The position numbers were made by a program, and so were the translations under genes. From contig NC_060061.1 in the NCBI RefSeq assembly GCF_020283565.1, forward strand, positions 20,249,362-20,313,361: a DNA stretch of 64,000 bases, written 5' to 3'. The notes beneath the pieces are model-generated. The model was not told where the DNA came from, searched no databases, and worked only from the letters and a program-made list of their open reading frames with translations. The number at the start of each line of letters is the position of its first letter. The stretch's first letter is position 1. This stretch comes from Trifolium pratense. Its lineage: Eukaryota > Streptophyta > Magnoliopsida > Fabales > Fabaceae. Shown here in pieces: positions 40,704 through 51,547 of the stretch.

Positions 40704-43700
40704 TGTTGGAACATGATGAGAATTTGGAGGGAACTTGGTATTGAAATAAACACAAAGTGTTAGAACCATGTATAGTGTGAATTGAAAAAAAAGACTTTTT
40801 AAGTACCACATTGCTAAGATCACACTTCTTGGTAGTGTTTATATACTACAAAGTGACCACCAAGGGTGTGCCCTTGGGGTACCCACTTTTGTAAGAAAGG
40901 GAGACCGCACACCATGACGAATATCACACACACGCGCGCCGTCGGCGCTGTCCGGTCGGCTCGGACCGGGCTTGGGTGATATATTAATTTTTTCCCCACG
41001 TTTCAGTTTTGACAGTGCAGTAGTTCATCTGTATTTATTTGAAAACGGCTGTTTTATCCTGGGGACTTCGCGGTCGATATACTACAGTGCACTTTTCGAG
41101 TAGTTCCGCGAAACGTCTTAAAGAAAGCGACCTAGTACGCGACTCAGCCAATAATTTATTTCGTTGCCATTTTTTGAAAAAATCGTTTTCTGTTTTTGAC
41201 AAAGTCAGTAAACCGTTTTTTAACAATTTTAAGACGATTCGAAAATATCATGGCAAACGAAGAGATTATTGGTACTTCATCCGTCGGTGCTACAGAAAGG
41301 CCGTTTAAGTTTGAAGGTAATCATTTCAAACGTTGGCAACAGAAGATGTTTTTCTTCCCGACGCTTAAAAAATGTGCCTACGTTTTGAAACAACATATTC
41401 CTGTGGTTCCTACTGATGCTTCGGCTTCAGGAACTAATGAACAGACCGTTAACACCAACGGTGAAACTGTATCTGCCGAAAAAGACAAAGGCAAAGCTAC
41501 GTGTTGGGTTTTTGAGATTGGCTAAAATTTTGCAAAAGCCAACCAGCCAGATGCTGGATCGCGATGCTGTAGCATCATCGTACAGCACCCTGATACTCTG
41601 TTTTGCGCAGAATTTCTTTTTCAAATCAAAGGAAGATTTAAGTCGTTTTTATATTTAAGCATGTGCGACTATTCAAGACGTGGCTTGTTCTACAAGTTTT
41701 CCTGAAGGCGGTTTGAGAATTATTATTGAAAACAAAAATATAACTTGTTATATTTTTGAAAATAATAATTTATATTTTTTTTGTTTGGCCACACATGAAA
41801 CAAAACAAATTATATTTCTGGAAATAATATAGGGTTGGCCGCAATTTTTACAGCTGTGTTTGTCTGAAGACCTAGCTTGCACATCAAGACAATTGAAGAC
41901 TATAAATATGTGAAGCCTCAAGCCTTTACAACTCGTGTATTCTAAACCGTGTTTTTTACAAAGTGTGAGTTTTTAAGGTTTAGAGTTTGTGTCTTTTGTC
42001 AGCCTTTCTTGTGTCGATTTGATGCAAGTTTAGGACTGTGTTTTGTGTTGTTTATTGTAAGCTTCTCCTAAGCTTTTAAGCACGGAGTTAGTGTGTGTGA
42101 TTCACTCATATGCTTTTAAGCAAGAGTGTGGTCTAGTTTCTATGAGAGTGTCTCCATGCTGACTATTGTTATTGACAGCAACATAGTATGTGTTGTTAGA
42201 AGGAATTTGGGACGGGGTCTCATTATCTAAGAGGTTCTTAGGTAGGATTGCACGGGTAGTGTCTAGGTGATAAGTCAAGTACCGGGTGTTGGTCGAGGGC
42301 TTTGAACTAGAGCTATTATAGTGGATTCATTCCTGGATTGGTATCCCCCAGAGTAGGTGACGTTGCACTGAACTGGGTTAACAACTACCTGTCTTATTTA
42401 TTATTCTGCAATTTGTTTATTTATTTACTGTGTTCTGCGACTGTCTTGCTGCAACGTGTGCTATAGCATCTTGTGCAGCATTGTGTTCACTGCGTGCCAG
42501 ATTTCACTACGGCAGAACAGCTTAAAGAAAAGGCGCTGCAAAATTAAATTAGATAGGCAGCTATGGATTGATAATGATTATGTTTGCAAAAACTATATCA
42601 TTAATGGTTTAGAAGATGATCTCTATGATTATTACAAAACCTATGATACAACCAGTGATGTGTGGGAGGCTCTGAGTAAAAAATATGATACTGAAGAAGC
42701 TGGTGTGAAGAAGTATGCGGTAAGCAGATATCTGAAATATCATATGGTGGATGAAAGGTCGGTGGAAGTGCAGTCACATGAGCTGTAGAAGATTGCTCAT
42801 GAGATTATAACCGAATGTATGCCTTTACATGAGCAGTTTCAAATTTCTGTGATTATTGATAAGCTGCCCCCTAGTTGGAAAGACTTTAAGAATCAGCTCC
42901 GTCATAAGACAAAGGAGTTTTCCATTGAAGGTCTGATTACACGTCTTCGTATAGAAGAAGAGTCACGAAAACAAGACATGAAAGAAGAAGAAAAGATATT
43001 GGTTGTTTCTAACAACAATAAAAAGAAATTCGGTGCGGCTCTGAAGCCTACGGGCAAACCATTGAAAATTCAGAATCAGAGTCGCAATCAAAACCGAGTT
43101 AAGAATGGTAACCCGGTTAGGGGCCATAATGCTAAGCAGCAGCAGCAACCAGGCCATAATGCTGTTGATCCATTTTATTGCTTCAATTGCTGGAAAACAG
43201 GTCATATATCAAAGAAGTGCAGAAATCCAAATAGGCCTAAACTGGCTAACCTTGCACATATTAATGTGAATGTGGCTGATGAGCCATATGCTTGTATGAT
43301 CACCGAAATTAATATGGTCGGTGGTACTGATGGATGGATAGATACTGGCGCTACCCGCCATGTCTGTTATGATCGTGCTATGTTTAAACATACACGAATG
43401 CTGAAATAAGAAGGTGCAGATGGGTAACGCTCATACATCTGATGTTGGAGATGTTGTTTTGAAGTTCACCTCTGGAAAGACTCTTATCTTAAAAGAAGTC
43501 CTTCATGTTCATGAGATGAAGAAGAATCTTGTTTCTGGTTTCCTTTTGAATAAGGCTGGGTTTAATCAAACTATTGGGGCTGATATGTACACCATCACTA
43601 AGAATGATATTTTTATTGGGAAGGGGTACGCCTCTGATGGCATGTTTAAGCTTAATGTTGATTTTGCTGTTAGGAATAAAATTTCTACTTCTGTTTACTC

Positions 43701-44286
43701 TTTGTGTGATTTTAATATTTGGCATTCTAGACTTTGTCATGTTAATAAGCGCTCAATTTTGAATATTAGTATCTTAGGATTAATTCCTAAACTTAGTTTT
43801 AATGACATAGAAAAATGTGAATTTTGTAGTCAAGCAAAAATAACAAAGAGCAAACATAAATCGGTTATACGAGAATCTGAACCAATGGACCTTATACATT
43901 CTGATATATGTGAACTAGATGGAACCATGACTAGAAATAACAAACGTTATTTTATCACTTTTATTGATGATTGTTCAGATTATACTTTTGTTTATTTAAT
44001 GAAAAATAAAAGTGATGCTTTTGATATGTTTAAAGTTTTTGTGAATGAAATAGAAAATCAATTTAATACGAAAATCAAGAGACTTCGTAGTGATAGGGGA
44101 ATCGAATATAATTCTAGTTAATTTAATGAATTTTATAAACAACACGGAATTATACATGAAACGACTGCGCCATATTCCCCTGAAATGAATGGTAGAGCAG
44201 AAAGAAAGAATATAACTCTTACTGAATTTGTTGTTGCTATTATGTTAAATTCCGGTGCCGCTAAACATTGGTGGGGGGAAATAATT
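40704..44286 (+). pseudogene. Truncated copia gag-pol with 5' leader, unit II
   Basis: Same element as at 33994. Here the gag start is present (ATG at 41250, MANEEIIGTSSVGATERP...), but gag is interrupted by a solo LTR (41502-42506). It keeps the TAG and TAA stops seen in unit I and adds an extra A at the KALQI region (~42541) and a TAA in integrase at 44119-44121 (after IEYNSS). The zinc knuckle, protease and integrase core are otherwise as in unit I, and the element ends at the same AAKHWWGE breakpoint. Confidence 0.85.
41502..42506 (+). mobile_element. Solo LTR (1005 bp) inserted in copia gag of unit II
   Basis: Begins TGTTGGGTTTTTGAG and ends GATTTCA. The 5-bp duplication CTACG lies at 41497-41501 and 42507-42511, and unit I has the empty site GGCTACGACAGAACAG. 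A TATA-like GACTATAAATATG sits at ~41898. Internal parts of the element were presumably lost by LTR-LTR recombination. The style suggests copia, but the family is not identified. Confidence 0.88.
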
Positions 44287-46186
44287 TTGGTGTTTTTCGA
44301 CTTTTGGAAACTTTATATGTATCTTCTTTTTGCTTTGTTTTTTAGTACCCCTAATACTCTTAGTATCTTCTTTTGGAAATTTTTTTTTTCAATTTGTATA
44401 GTGGCACAAAATTTCTACCTTAAAGTCAATAATTAAGTAAGAAATTCTGGGTACGAACTTTGGCCTACGCAAACTGAACATGAGTGATCTATATGATATA
44501 AATTTGCAATCCGACAATAAATTTTATATTATAAAATTAGTAGAAAAAAACTACACCAATATATAATATTAATCTGACTATATTGAATGACATATAATGG
44601 CAAAACTTTTCCATTAAAAAAAATAATTAATTTTTCCAGCTTTTAGTTTTCCTTTTACCTTTGCTCCAATTGTTAAAAATTATCATGCATAAATCGGTGA
44701 AAAATATAATAAACCTCTCTATGGTGACTACCTCTTAGTCCAAAGTGATATTTTTAAAAAGAAGTTTAGTGGCCCAAGCTCATGGCATAACATACATACA
44801 CGCATTTAATCCTAATTATGTAGCCGCCACACTTCATCTTCTCTGGTTCATTTCTCATCTTCTTCGACTCTGCTTCTTTTACTCTGCTCTTCTTTTCTCA
44901 GTTTATGAACTCTTACACTTTAATTCACTTCTTTTTCTTCAGTTGTTATTCTTTGTTATAGAAATAGTTAATCATGGGTGCAAAAAGAAAATTTCAGGGT
45001 GTGCAAAGAACAAAAATACAAGATTATAGGTACAAATTTTAACAGTTGAGCGGGTGCAGTTGCACACCCTCAACTGTACCTAGATCCGCCCCTATATATA
45101 TATATATATATTTGCCATTTAAAAAAAGTGAGTTATATGATATCTTATTTTACAATTTTGGTGAAAAGGCCAAGAAGTTTAATTTATTTTGTCATATTTA
45201 ATTTTTGACCATTTTGCTGTATCTTGTCTTGCACCAAAAATTAGCACAAGTGGGAGACAACGAAACTATTGCACCCTTTATGTAAAATGGTCTCTATCAA
45301 ATTATTTATTTTTTGATCAATTGTCTCTATCTATCTTGTTCTATTATAATGGTTAATACACGTGAATAAATTAGAGTGATCAGCTCTTTGCTGATCCTTA
45401 GTTTTTTTAAGAAAATAAAAATAATAATAATACATGTGAATCAATTCATTTCAATTGTAATTAACTATATATCCATCATCACTATTTCTGTTATGCTTCA
45501 TCTTATTTAAGTTGTTGAGAGGCCTAGACCCAACAACCACTCGATGGTTTGTTTTCTCTTAAACCAACTCAACACAAAGTTACCCTATTAAATTTGGAGG
45601 CTCAAGATTTAAACATGCTGCTAAAAAACGCTTCAATTGTCAATTTATTTTGGGGTCTGTTTTATTTTTTAATGACAAATATATTATATATTAGAAATAC
45701 AAAGATGTATTAGAAGGTTCTGAACAACAAAAATGTATTAGAAACACACTCCACTAAAACCCAATAATCTTTAAGGTAAAACAAACATGCAAATAAAACT
45801 ACAAGAAAATACCAACAAACTATAACCTCTCAAAATCACCATCACGAGAAGAAGAATACCCCCATGAAGAGAGAGACAAAACGCAACTACAGGTAAAGAG
45901 GTCATCTAATCCTCTTGAACAAGGGCTTTAAGCCACGAATAGATAAAATAAAAATTTTAATATGGAAAAAAGTCTCCTTATAAAAATTTTATATAGGAAA
46001 AAAGCTTTAGAGAAAAACATAAAGGTTTCTGAGAATTTTTGTTTTATAAAAATGAGACAACAACTTTGTAATTAACTTTTCAAGAATTCAAGCTACTATA
46101 ACTTTCAAATCTCTATTTACTGTAACTAGAATCAATAAAATCTTATTTTAACGTCTCAATAAAGATTCAATGTATTGACTTTATAA

Positions 46187-46840
46187 GGCGAAGATGGTCA
46201 TCAAATTCTGATGGTTCTTTTTTGGTTCGATCAGCGTACAAGGTTTTGCAGGACAACCGTGTAGATACGGCTCTGGATACACATACAATGGCAACATTGA
46301 AAAGATTATGGAAGAACAATGTTCCATCAAAAGTTAGTGTTTTCGGTTGGCGGTTGTTACTTGAAAAATTACCAACCCGGGAGGCTTTATTTCGCAAAGG
46401 TATTATCAGGAATAATCATGAGAGGAGTTGCGTATTTTGCTTCAAAGAGGTAGAGGACATACAACACATTTTTTTCACATGCTGCATTACTTAAAAAATT
46501 TGGCAGAAAATATTTGTTTGGTTGGACACTAATATTGTCATCCCTTTTGAGGACATTACAAGTTATTTCTATTTGTTTGGTGAATTAGCAAAAGGCAATC
46601 ATAGCAAGCGAATTCGTCATATAATTTGGTTGGCGACGACGTGGAGTATTTGGCGTACGCGTAATAACATTATTTTCTTGGTTTTGGTTTATAGGCCGAA
46701 CATGGAACAATGTTAATTTAGCTTTCTCTGACTGACGTAATAATCCTTTAGATTGCTTTCAACGCATCTAAAGTGGTCTATTCTGAAATTGTAAAGGTTG
46801 AGTACCCCTTGTACTCCTTATAATTTATTTTTTCTTATTA
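46187..46840 (+). pseudogene. LINE ORF2 C-terminal fragment, unit III
   Basis: As in unit II, including the TAA at 46492-46494 and the same 3' deletion. Confidence 0.85.
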
Positions 46841-46986
46841 ATTTCAACAATTTTTAAAAGACATGAATTGATATCGTTGATTTACTTCAAAATTAAAATA
46901 ATTGATATCTTCATTTTTTTTCGGGTAACCAAGAGTATCCCTACTCGATTGAAAGATCGCAAGAGTTGCCGTGTTTGTTTTACGAA

Positions 46987-47099
46987 CACTACAAGAAAAT
47001 ATGGGATTAGCTACTACGGCATTTGTAGCTAATTCGTAGCTAATCTCTAGTAAAAGAGAGTTAGCTACCGATATGTTGCGAATCAGCTGTCATATAGGG
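46987..47099 (+). mobile_element. CACTA transposon end, unit III
   Basis: Same terminus as at 32313 and 39048. One substitution (GCTACTACGG for GCTACGACGG) is private to this unit. Confidence 0.6.
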
Positions 47100-47398
47100 C
47101 GTAGCATGGATTGGGCAGCAAATCACCTATCAAAATATTTCCTAGCTAATTTGCAACTAATATAAAGAATATCCTAACTAGTTCTCAATTAATACCTAGT
47201 TAAATAGTGTTCTAAAATGCAGAACCGGTGTCATATTGGCCTTTGTTTTGACGGTTGTTTGGGTTGCCATACTTCTCTTTTTGCGCTGTAGAACAAGACC
47301 TTGTTTGTTCAGGACCCCATTTCTAGTAGATTGTAAATAAGATTTTGATGACTTCTGTAATTAAGGAGAAACATCAATGGTAACTATAAAAGCTAATA

Positions 47399-47627
47399 AA
47401 TCCATTTGGGTTAACCTAGTGGTGTTGAATTGAAACCTTGGAGTGTGTTCTTCTCAAGGTCTTAGATTCGATTTCCCCAGTTGCCAATTTCGATTGATTA
47501 GTCCATATAAAATAAAATAAAAAACTCTTGCTTTAATTGGTTCCTCACAAGTGGAAGGTAGGATTGTTCCCCTCGAATTAGTCAATCCTCGAATAGATAC
47601 CAATTATTTATTTTTTATTTTAAAAAA
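47399..47627 (+). mobile_element. tRNA-derived SINE, unit III
   Basis: 229 bp with flanking TATAAAAGCTAATA at 47385-47398 and 47628-47641. Confidence 0.8.
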
Positions 47628-48126
47628 TATAAAAGCTAATATCATTCCATAAAGAGCAAGACAAATTCACTTAAATATATCCAAACAAAGTTTCCCAGTT
47701 GATGAACTCGCGTTTTGGCTCATTCCAAACAATGGTATCATGTGAGTATCCGTGGTGCTAATGAAATCGATGTTTGCATGCAAAAACAAACTGGAAATTA
47801 AGTCCCTTGTGTGGATCTGGTAAATGTTGCATATGGCTGAGAGAGACTACTCTTAATTATTAAATTGTTTAACAGATTTTGAAAAGGAAGATTTTTCCAT
47901 TTATTTCGACAAAGTGCATTTGAAAGACGTGAAAACTAATGTTTTGTATTATTGGAGAATGTAGATGAATAAAAATACGATCACACTTGATAATTTAAGG
48001 TATTTGTCCAACAAACTACATAAATAGATTTGTATAACTTGATTTATGGACCTCAAACTCTTTAACCCTTAGTTCAACCAACTCAATCAGTTGAGCTACT
48101 ACCATCCCACCTTGTTCCTTAACCCA

Positions 48127-48390
48127 CAACTAATAACTTGTAACCAAATTTTATTTCACATGCATATAGTTTATTTTTTTTATTGGTTGAAGGACAAATC
48201 CTCCCAAATTATCTAGGGATAATAAATAAGAAAAAACCTAAAAAATATATATGGATTTGATTAGATTTAGATGGTAATCAAATTTAGGTTTTTTCTAAAC
48301 TATCCATTCATAATTTAGAGTTATTTATCATCAACCAATGAGAACAAATCATATGTATAGAAAATAAAAGTTTGTTACAAGTTAGTTGTA
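48127..48390. mobile_element. Foldback MITE, unit III
   Basis: Copy of the 33481 and 40187 elements. The right arm is more diverged (GTTACAAGTTAGTTGTAAG). Confidence 0.5.
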
Positions 48391-48944
48391 AGTACCACAT
48401 ACAAATTTACTTATATAACTTGTTCTTTTTAATTGATGGATAAGTACCCTGAAATTATAAAGGAGTAGAGGAAATCTCACCTTAAATTAAATGGATTAAT
48501 CAATTCAAAAGCCTAACATTCTTTTAAAAACATTCAATTTAATTCATCTATTAATGGATGGATATTAATCACATTTATCTATTAAAGTATAAATTTAGTT
48601 ATTTACTTTATTGAATTTTTAATTATATAAATTTTTTAACGAGACTATGTTGTAAGGGTACTCCGTTTTAGAAAGAGTATCGGTACCGGATACATACCGG
48701 GTACTGGTACGCGTATGGTACTCCCATGGTACGTACCCTTAAAGTACCAAGTTTTTTTTTTGTTTTTCATGTGGGTATGCGTGATACTTCCGGGGTACGC
48801 GTGTGGTACTCTCAGGATACACACGTGGTACATATTTCATCAAAAACTATTCTCATTTTTTTTTGCAACACTTTCCAATCCCATTCTTTTTTTATTTGTT
48901 TATTTTATTAATAAAGATTCACTTTAGTTTAAAATTAGAATCCC

Positions 48945-49061
48945 ATAGAGAAGCGGCCATAAACTGGATAGTCTTGACCAATTTGAAAGATCATTTAATG
49001 TAGTAGAAATAACTGAATTTTTGGTTTTTTGATCAAGTAAGGGAAACTCAATAGAATTCAT
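48945..49061 (-). pseudogene. ndhK: Nuclear copy of plastid ndhK, 5' fragment
   Basis: On the minus strand ATG at 49061 is followed by about 39 codons beginning [20 protein letters not shown] and ending SSLWPLLYG, the conserved N-terminus of the plastid NAD(P)H dehydrogenase subunit K. The match ends abruptly at ~48945. It follows ndhC by ~40 nt, as in the plastid ndhC-ndhK-ndhJ operon. It is a truncated nuclear plastid DNA insertion (NUPT), not a functional gene. Confidence 0.85.
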
Positions 49062-49103
49062 AATTGTCTCAATGTTTTGTTTAATTGTCTAAATATTCAA
49101 GAA

Positions 49104-49409
49104 TTAAGACCATTCTAATGCTCCCTTGCGCCATGCATAAACCAAACCAACAATTAGGATAAGCACGAAGATGAAAGCTTCGATAAATACGGATACCCCC
49201 AATACATCAAAACTCATTGCCCATGGGTAAAGAAAGACTGTTTCAACATCAAAAACAACAAAAACTAGAGCAAACATATAATAACGGATTTGAAATTGTA
49301 ACCAAGCATCGCCTATCGGTTCTATTCCGGATTCATAACTAGAAAGTTTTGCTGGCCCTTTTCTAATCGGAGCTAATATTCCAGAAATAAGAAATGCCAA
49401 AATAGGAAT
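49104..49409 (-). pseudogene. ndhC: Nuclear copy of plastid ndhC, missing its N-terminus
   Basis: The minus strand encodes about 100 residues from [14 protein letters not shown] through [13 protein letters not shown] and [12 protein letters not shown] to WRKGALEWS and a stop. This is plastid NAD(P)H-plastoquinone oxidoreductase subunit 3 without its first ~20 residues (family length ~120). The frame is fully open with plastid-like sequence, so the transfer is probably young. It lies inside the GGTACC-rich element. Confidence 0.92.
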
Positions 49410-49910
49410 AAAGATTCGGTCTCCTTACCTTTTTATTTATTTAAAAGTAGAGCCGCATAGTTTTACTACTACTCTTAATTTCCTAAACGTGTAAACCACA
49501 ATATAACTACTTTTAAAGTTTGCTATTGTTTATGTTTAATTATTTTCTTTAAGAATATAATTTTATTATTTTAACTATATAACTATATTTAAAAAAAATT
49601 ATACGAGCGTACCCATACCTTAGTTTTTTTAAAATGTCGTACCACGTACCGGTACCAGTACCGGATACCGGTACCGTACCCGCACCTATGCAACATTTCA
49701 AAATATTTCTAAAACGTTTTTTTTCTCAATTGGTGTGAATGAATGGATCCTTTAGCTTTGGATTTTTTTTTGTCAATTATTTTACTGCTTAAATATTTAA
49801 TGCTCAAGGTAAATAAGATGAGTGTTTGGGTTTGAATGCTAATTCCTGTGATTTGCCTTTCAACTGAGTTAATCACTGATTTTTAAATTTCCTAAAAATA
49901 TTTATTTTTT

Positions 49911-50217
49911 GGCAAAATTACACTACAAGTCTTTTATCTTATTTTGTGGTAACATTTTGGTCCTTTATCTTTTTTTTGTAACAATTTCGTCCTTTATCTT
50001 TTTTTTTGTAACACTTTGGTCCTTATCTTATTTTTTATAAAAAATAAAGGATCAAAGTGTTACAAATAAAAAAAAGATAAAGGACCAAACTGTTACAAAA
50101 AAAGGGACTAAAGTGTTACAGATAAAAAAAATAAAGGACTAAAGTGTTACAAATAAAAGATAAAGGACCAAAATATTACCAAAAAATAAGATAAAGGACT
50201 TTTAGTGTAATTTTGCC
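49911..50217. mobile_element. Second copy of the Mutator-like foldback MITE
   Basis: GGCAAAATTACACTACAAG at the left and GTGTAATTTTGCC at the right, with the same inner repeats as the element at 18474-18810. No 9-bp duplication is evident here (ATTTATTTTTT versus AAAAGAGGA), so one flank may have been rearranged. Confidence 0.8.
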
Positions 50218-50234
50218 AAAAGAGGACGGCTCAA

Positions 50235-50335
50235 CCTAAAGAGACAATTCTAGACATAACTATACAAATGAGATATTTGTTAGGGCGATTCTAGACAATT
50301 CTAGACATACCTAAAGAGACAATTCTAGACATAAC
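50235..50335. repeat. Direct repeat of 26 bp
   Basis: CCTAAAGAGACAATTCTAGA and the next six bases occur at 50235-50260 and 50310-50335, with a shorter GATTCTAGACAATTCTAGAC between them. It lies just left of the 49-bp segment shared with 26467. Confidence 0.8.
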
Positions 50336-50382
50336 ATATCCAACATTCGTCCTCATCCAAAACCACTCTCGTGAGAAACTTT
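50334..50382. repeat. 49-bp sequence shared with 26467-26515
   Basis: Identical to the segment that follows copy 0. It ends in ACTTT, which would be the 5-bp target-site duplication of the SIRE-type element that starts at 50383; the copy at 26467 reads through and is the empty site. Confidence 0.9.
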
Positions 50383-51478
50383 TGTTGGAACAAAATTGAT
50401 TTAAAAATGTTTGCCCCTAAATCTATTAAGGTTTTGATGATAACAAAGTATTAATAAACAATTGGAAGGACTAAAAATTTAATTTAAGTGTGCAGGACTT
50501 AGATTCAATTAAGCTCTGATCAATGATCAGAAGATAAGGACTTCAGAAGTTTGTAAGCGATCAGAAGATTGTGAGACTCAGAAGTTGTGATCTTCAGACG
50601 ATGAAGTCTTCAGAACTTCTTAAGGTCTTAACTTCATCAAGCTCTGATGATCTTCTTGAAGTTTGTAAAGATTCTCTTTTGCAAGTCAACTCTTCTACCA
50701 ATGAAGAAAAGGACCTTTCAAGCCTGATCAGAACAGCTAATCTCCTTTTGTCTGTCCTCTTTTGAGAACGTGGGTCATCAGTGGTGTTAGCTGAATAAGG
50801 AAAGTCTTCTCTGCAGTAGTCAAAGTACCTGAAACTCTTTCTTAGTTTTGGATACAACCAAACTGCATCTAGACAGGCTGCTTGAAGACAAAAGATTATC
50901 TACTTCAACGGTCTTCTTTGCAACGACTCTTTTCTAGTCATATATATACTAGAAGGATCAGCTGTATTACATATATATTAACATCAAGGATTATTAACAC
51001 GCACGAACAAACTCTGAATTCCTCATACAAAGCTCTGAACCTCTGAACTGTGTTGTTGCACTTTAAGTTCAAATATTTAGTATTTGTTCTTCTAGGTTCT
51101 GACTAAGAGCTGTTGTATACTTTCCATTACTTTATTATATCTTGTACTTGAGATAACTTAAGCTTGTGTGCTTAAGTGTGAAGTCTTAAGCTTGTGTGCT
51201 TGAGCAGTGTTGAGAAGTCTCTTGCTTGTGTGCTTGAGCAGTTGTAATCTTGTGTGATTATAGTGAAATCCCTTGGAAGTGCAAGGGGACTGGACTACTC
51301 TCGTTTTGTGAGAGGAACCAGTATAAATTGCTTGTGTGATCTCTCTCTCTCTCTTAACCTGTTTTATTGTGTTATTTATCCGCTGTTGTTGTAGTTAAGT
51401 TAAGAACTTGAAAAAGTTTTAAACTTGACTAAAACACAATTCAACCCCCCCCCCCCTTCTTGTGTTTTCACACCTTCA
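50383..51478 (+). repeat. 5' LTR of a SIRE/Maximus-type copia element
   Basis: A 1096-bp LTR from TGTTGGAACAAAATTG to CACACCTTCA, followed after AT by the primer-binding site. It contains TATA-like ATATATATACTAG (~50941), repeated CTTGTGTGCTT motifs (51170-51250) and a 12-C run (51445-51456) near its 3' end, all usual for SIRE-type LTRs. The 3' LTR is lost to a later insertion. Confidence 0.88.
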
Positions 51479-51480
51479 AT

Positions 51481-51492
51481 TGGTATCAGAGC
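51481..51492 (+). promoter_or_regulatory. Primer-binding site of the SIRE-type element
   Basis: TGGTATCAGAGC two nucleotides after the LTR, complementary to initiator methionine tRNA. Confidence 0.9.
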
Positions 51493-51547
51493 TCTGGTCT
51501 GTTACTTTCACTTAACAGTGAGACAGTAAAGATCTTGTGAGAACACT

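Larger units (their letters stand above)
36344..44286 (+). repeat. Array unit II (7.9 kb)
   Basis: Second unit, starting GGTGTTTTTCGACTTTTGG immediately after truncated copia integrase of unit I. It shares with unit III the short (ATA)4 tract, the loss of ~620 bp after the LINE, the LINE nonsense codon and the loss of the duplicated GTATACACCGCC block. It also carries a private 1005-bp solo LTR inside copia gag. Confidence 0.92.
44287..48602 (+). repeat. Array unit III (partial, 4.3 kb)
   Basis: Third unit, almost identical to unit II over its leader block, LINE fragment, CACTA end, SINE and foldback MITE. It diverges at about 48602, after AAATTTAGTTA, just before the copia LTR-like start found in units I and II. 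Its last 300 bp is noticeably more diverged from units I and II than the rest. Confidence 0.9.
48646..49697. mobile_element. GGTACC-rich foldback element enclosing plastid DNA
   Basis: The left end ATGTTGTAAGGGTACTCCG and the right end reversed, ATGTTGCATAGGTGCGGGTAC, start alike, and both arms are full of GGTACCGG/GGTATCC motifs (48655-48850; 49605-49690). No transposase is readable. Its centre holds ~470 bp of chloroplast DNA. Borders and superfamily are uncertain; no duplication was confirmed. Confidence 0.55.

Noticed and set aside
48715..49003. Three overlapping plus-strand ORFs of 61-70 codons
   Set aside because: Arise from GGTACC-rich arm sequence and the antisense of ndhK; no homology seen.
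49104..49409. ndhC considered as evidence that the window is plastid or contaminated
   Set aside because: Only ~470 bp match the plastid operon, both genes are truncated, and the flanks are nuclear repeats.
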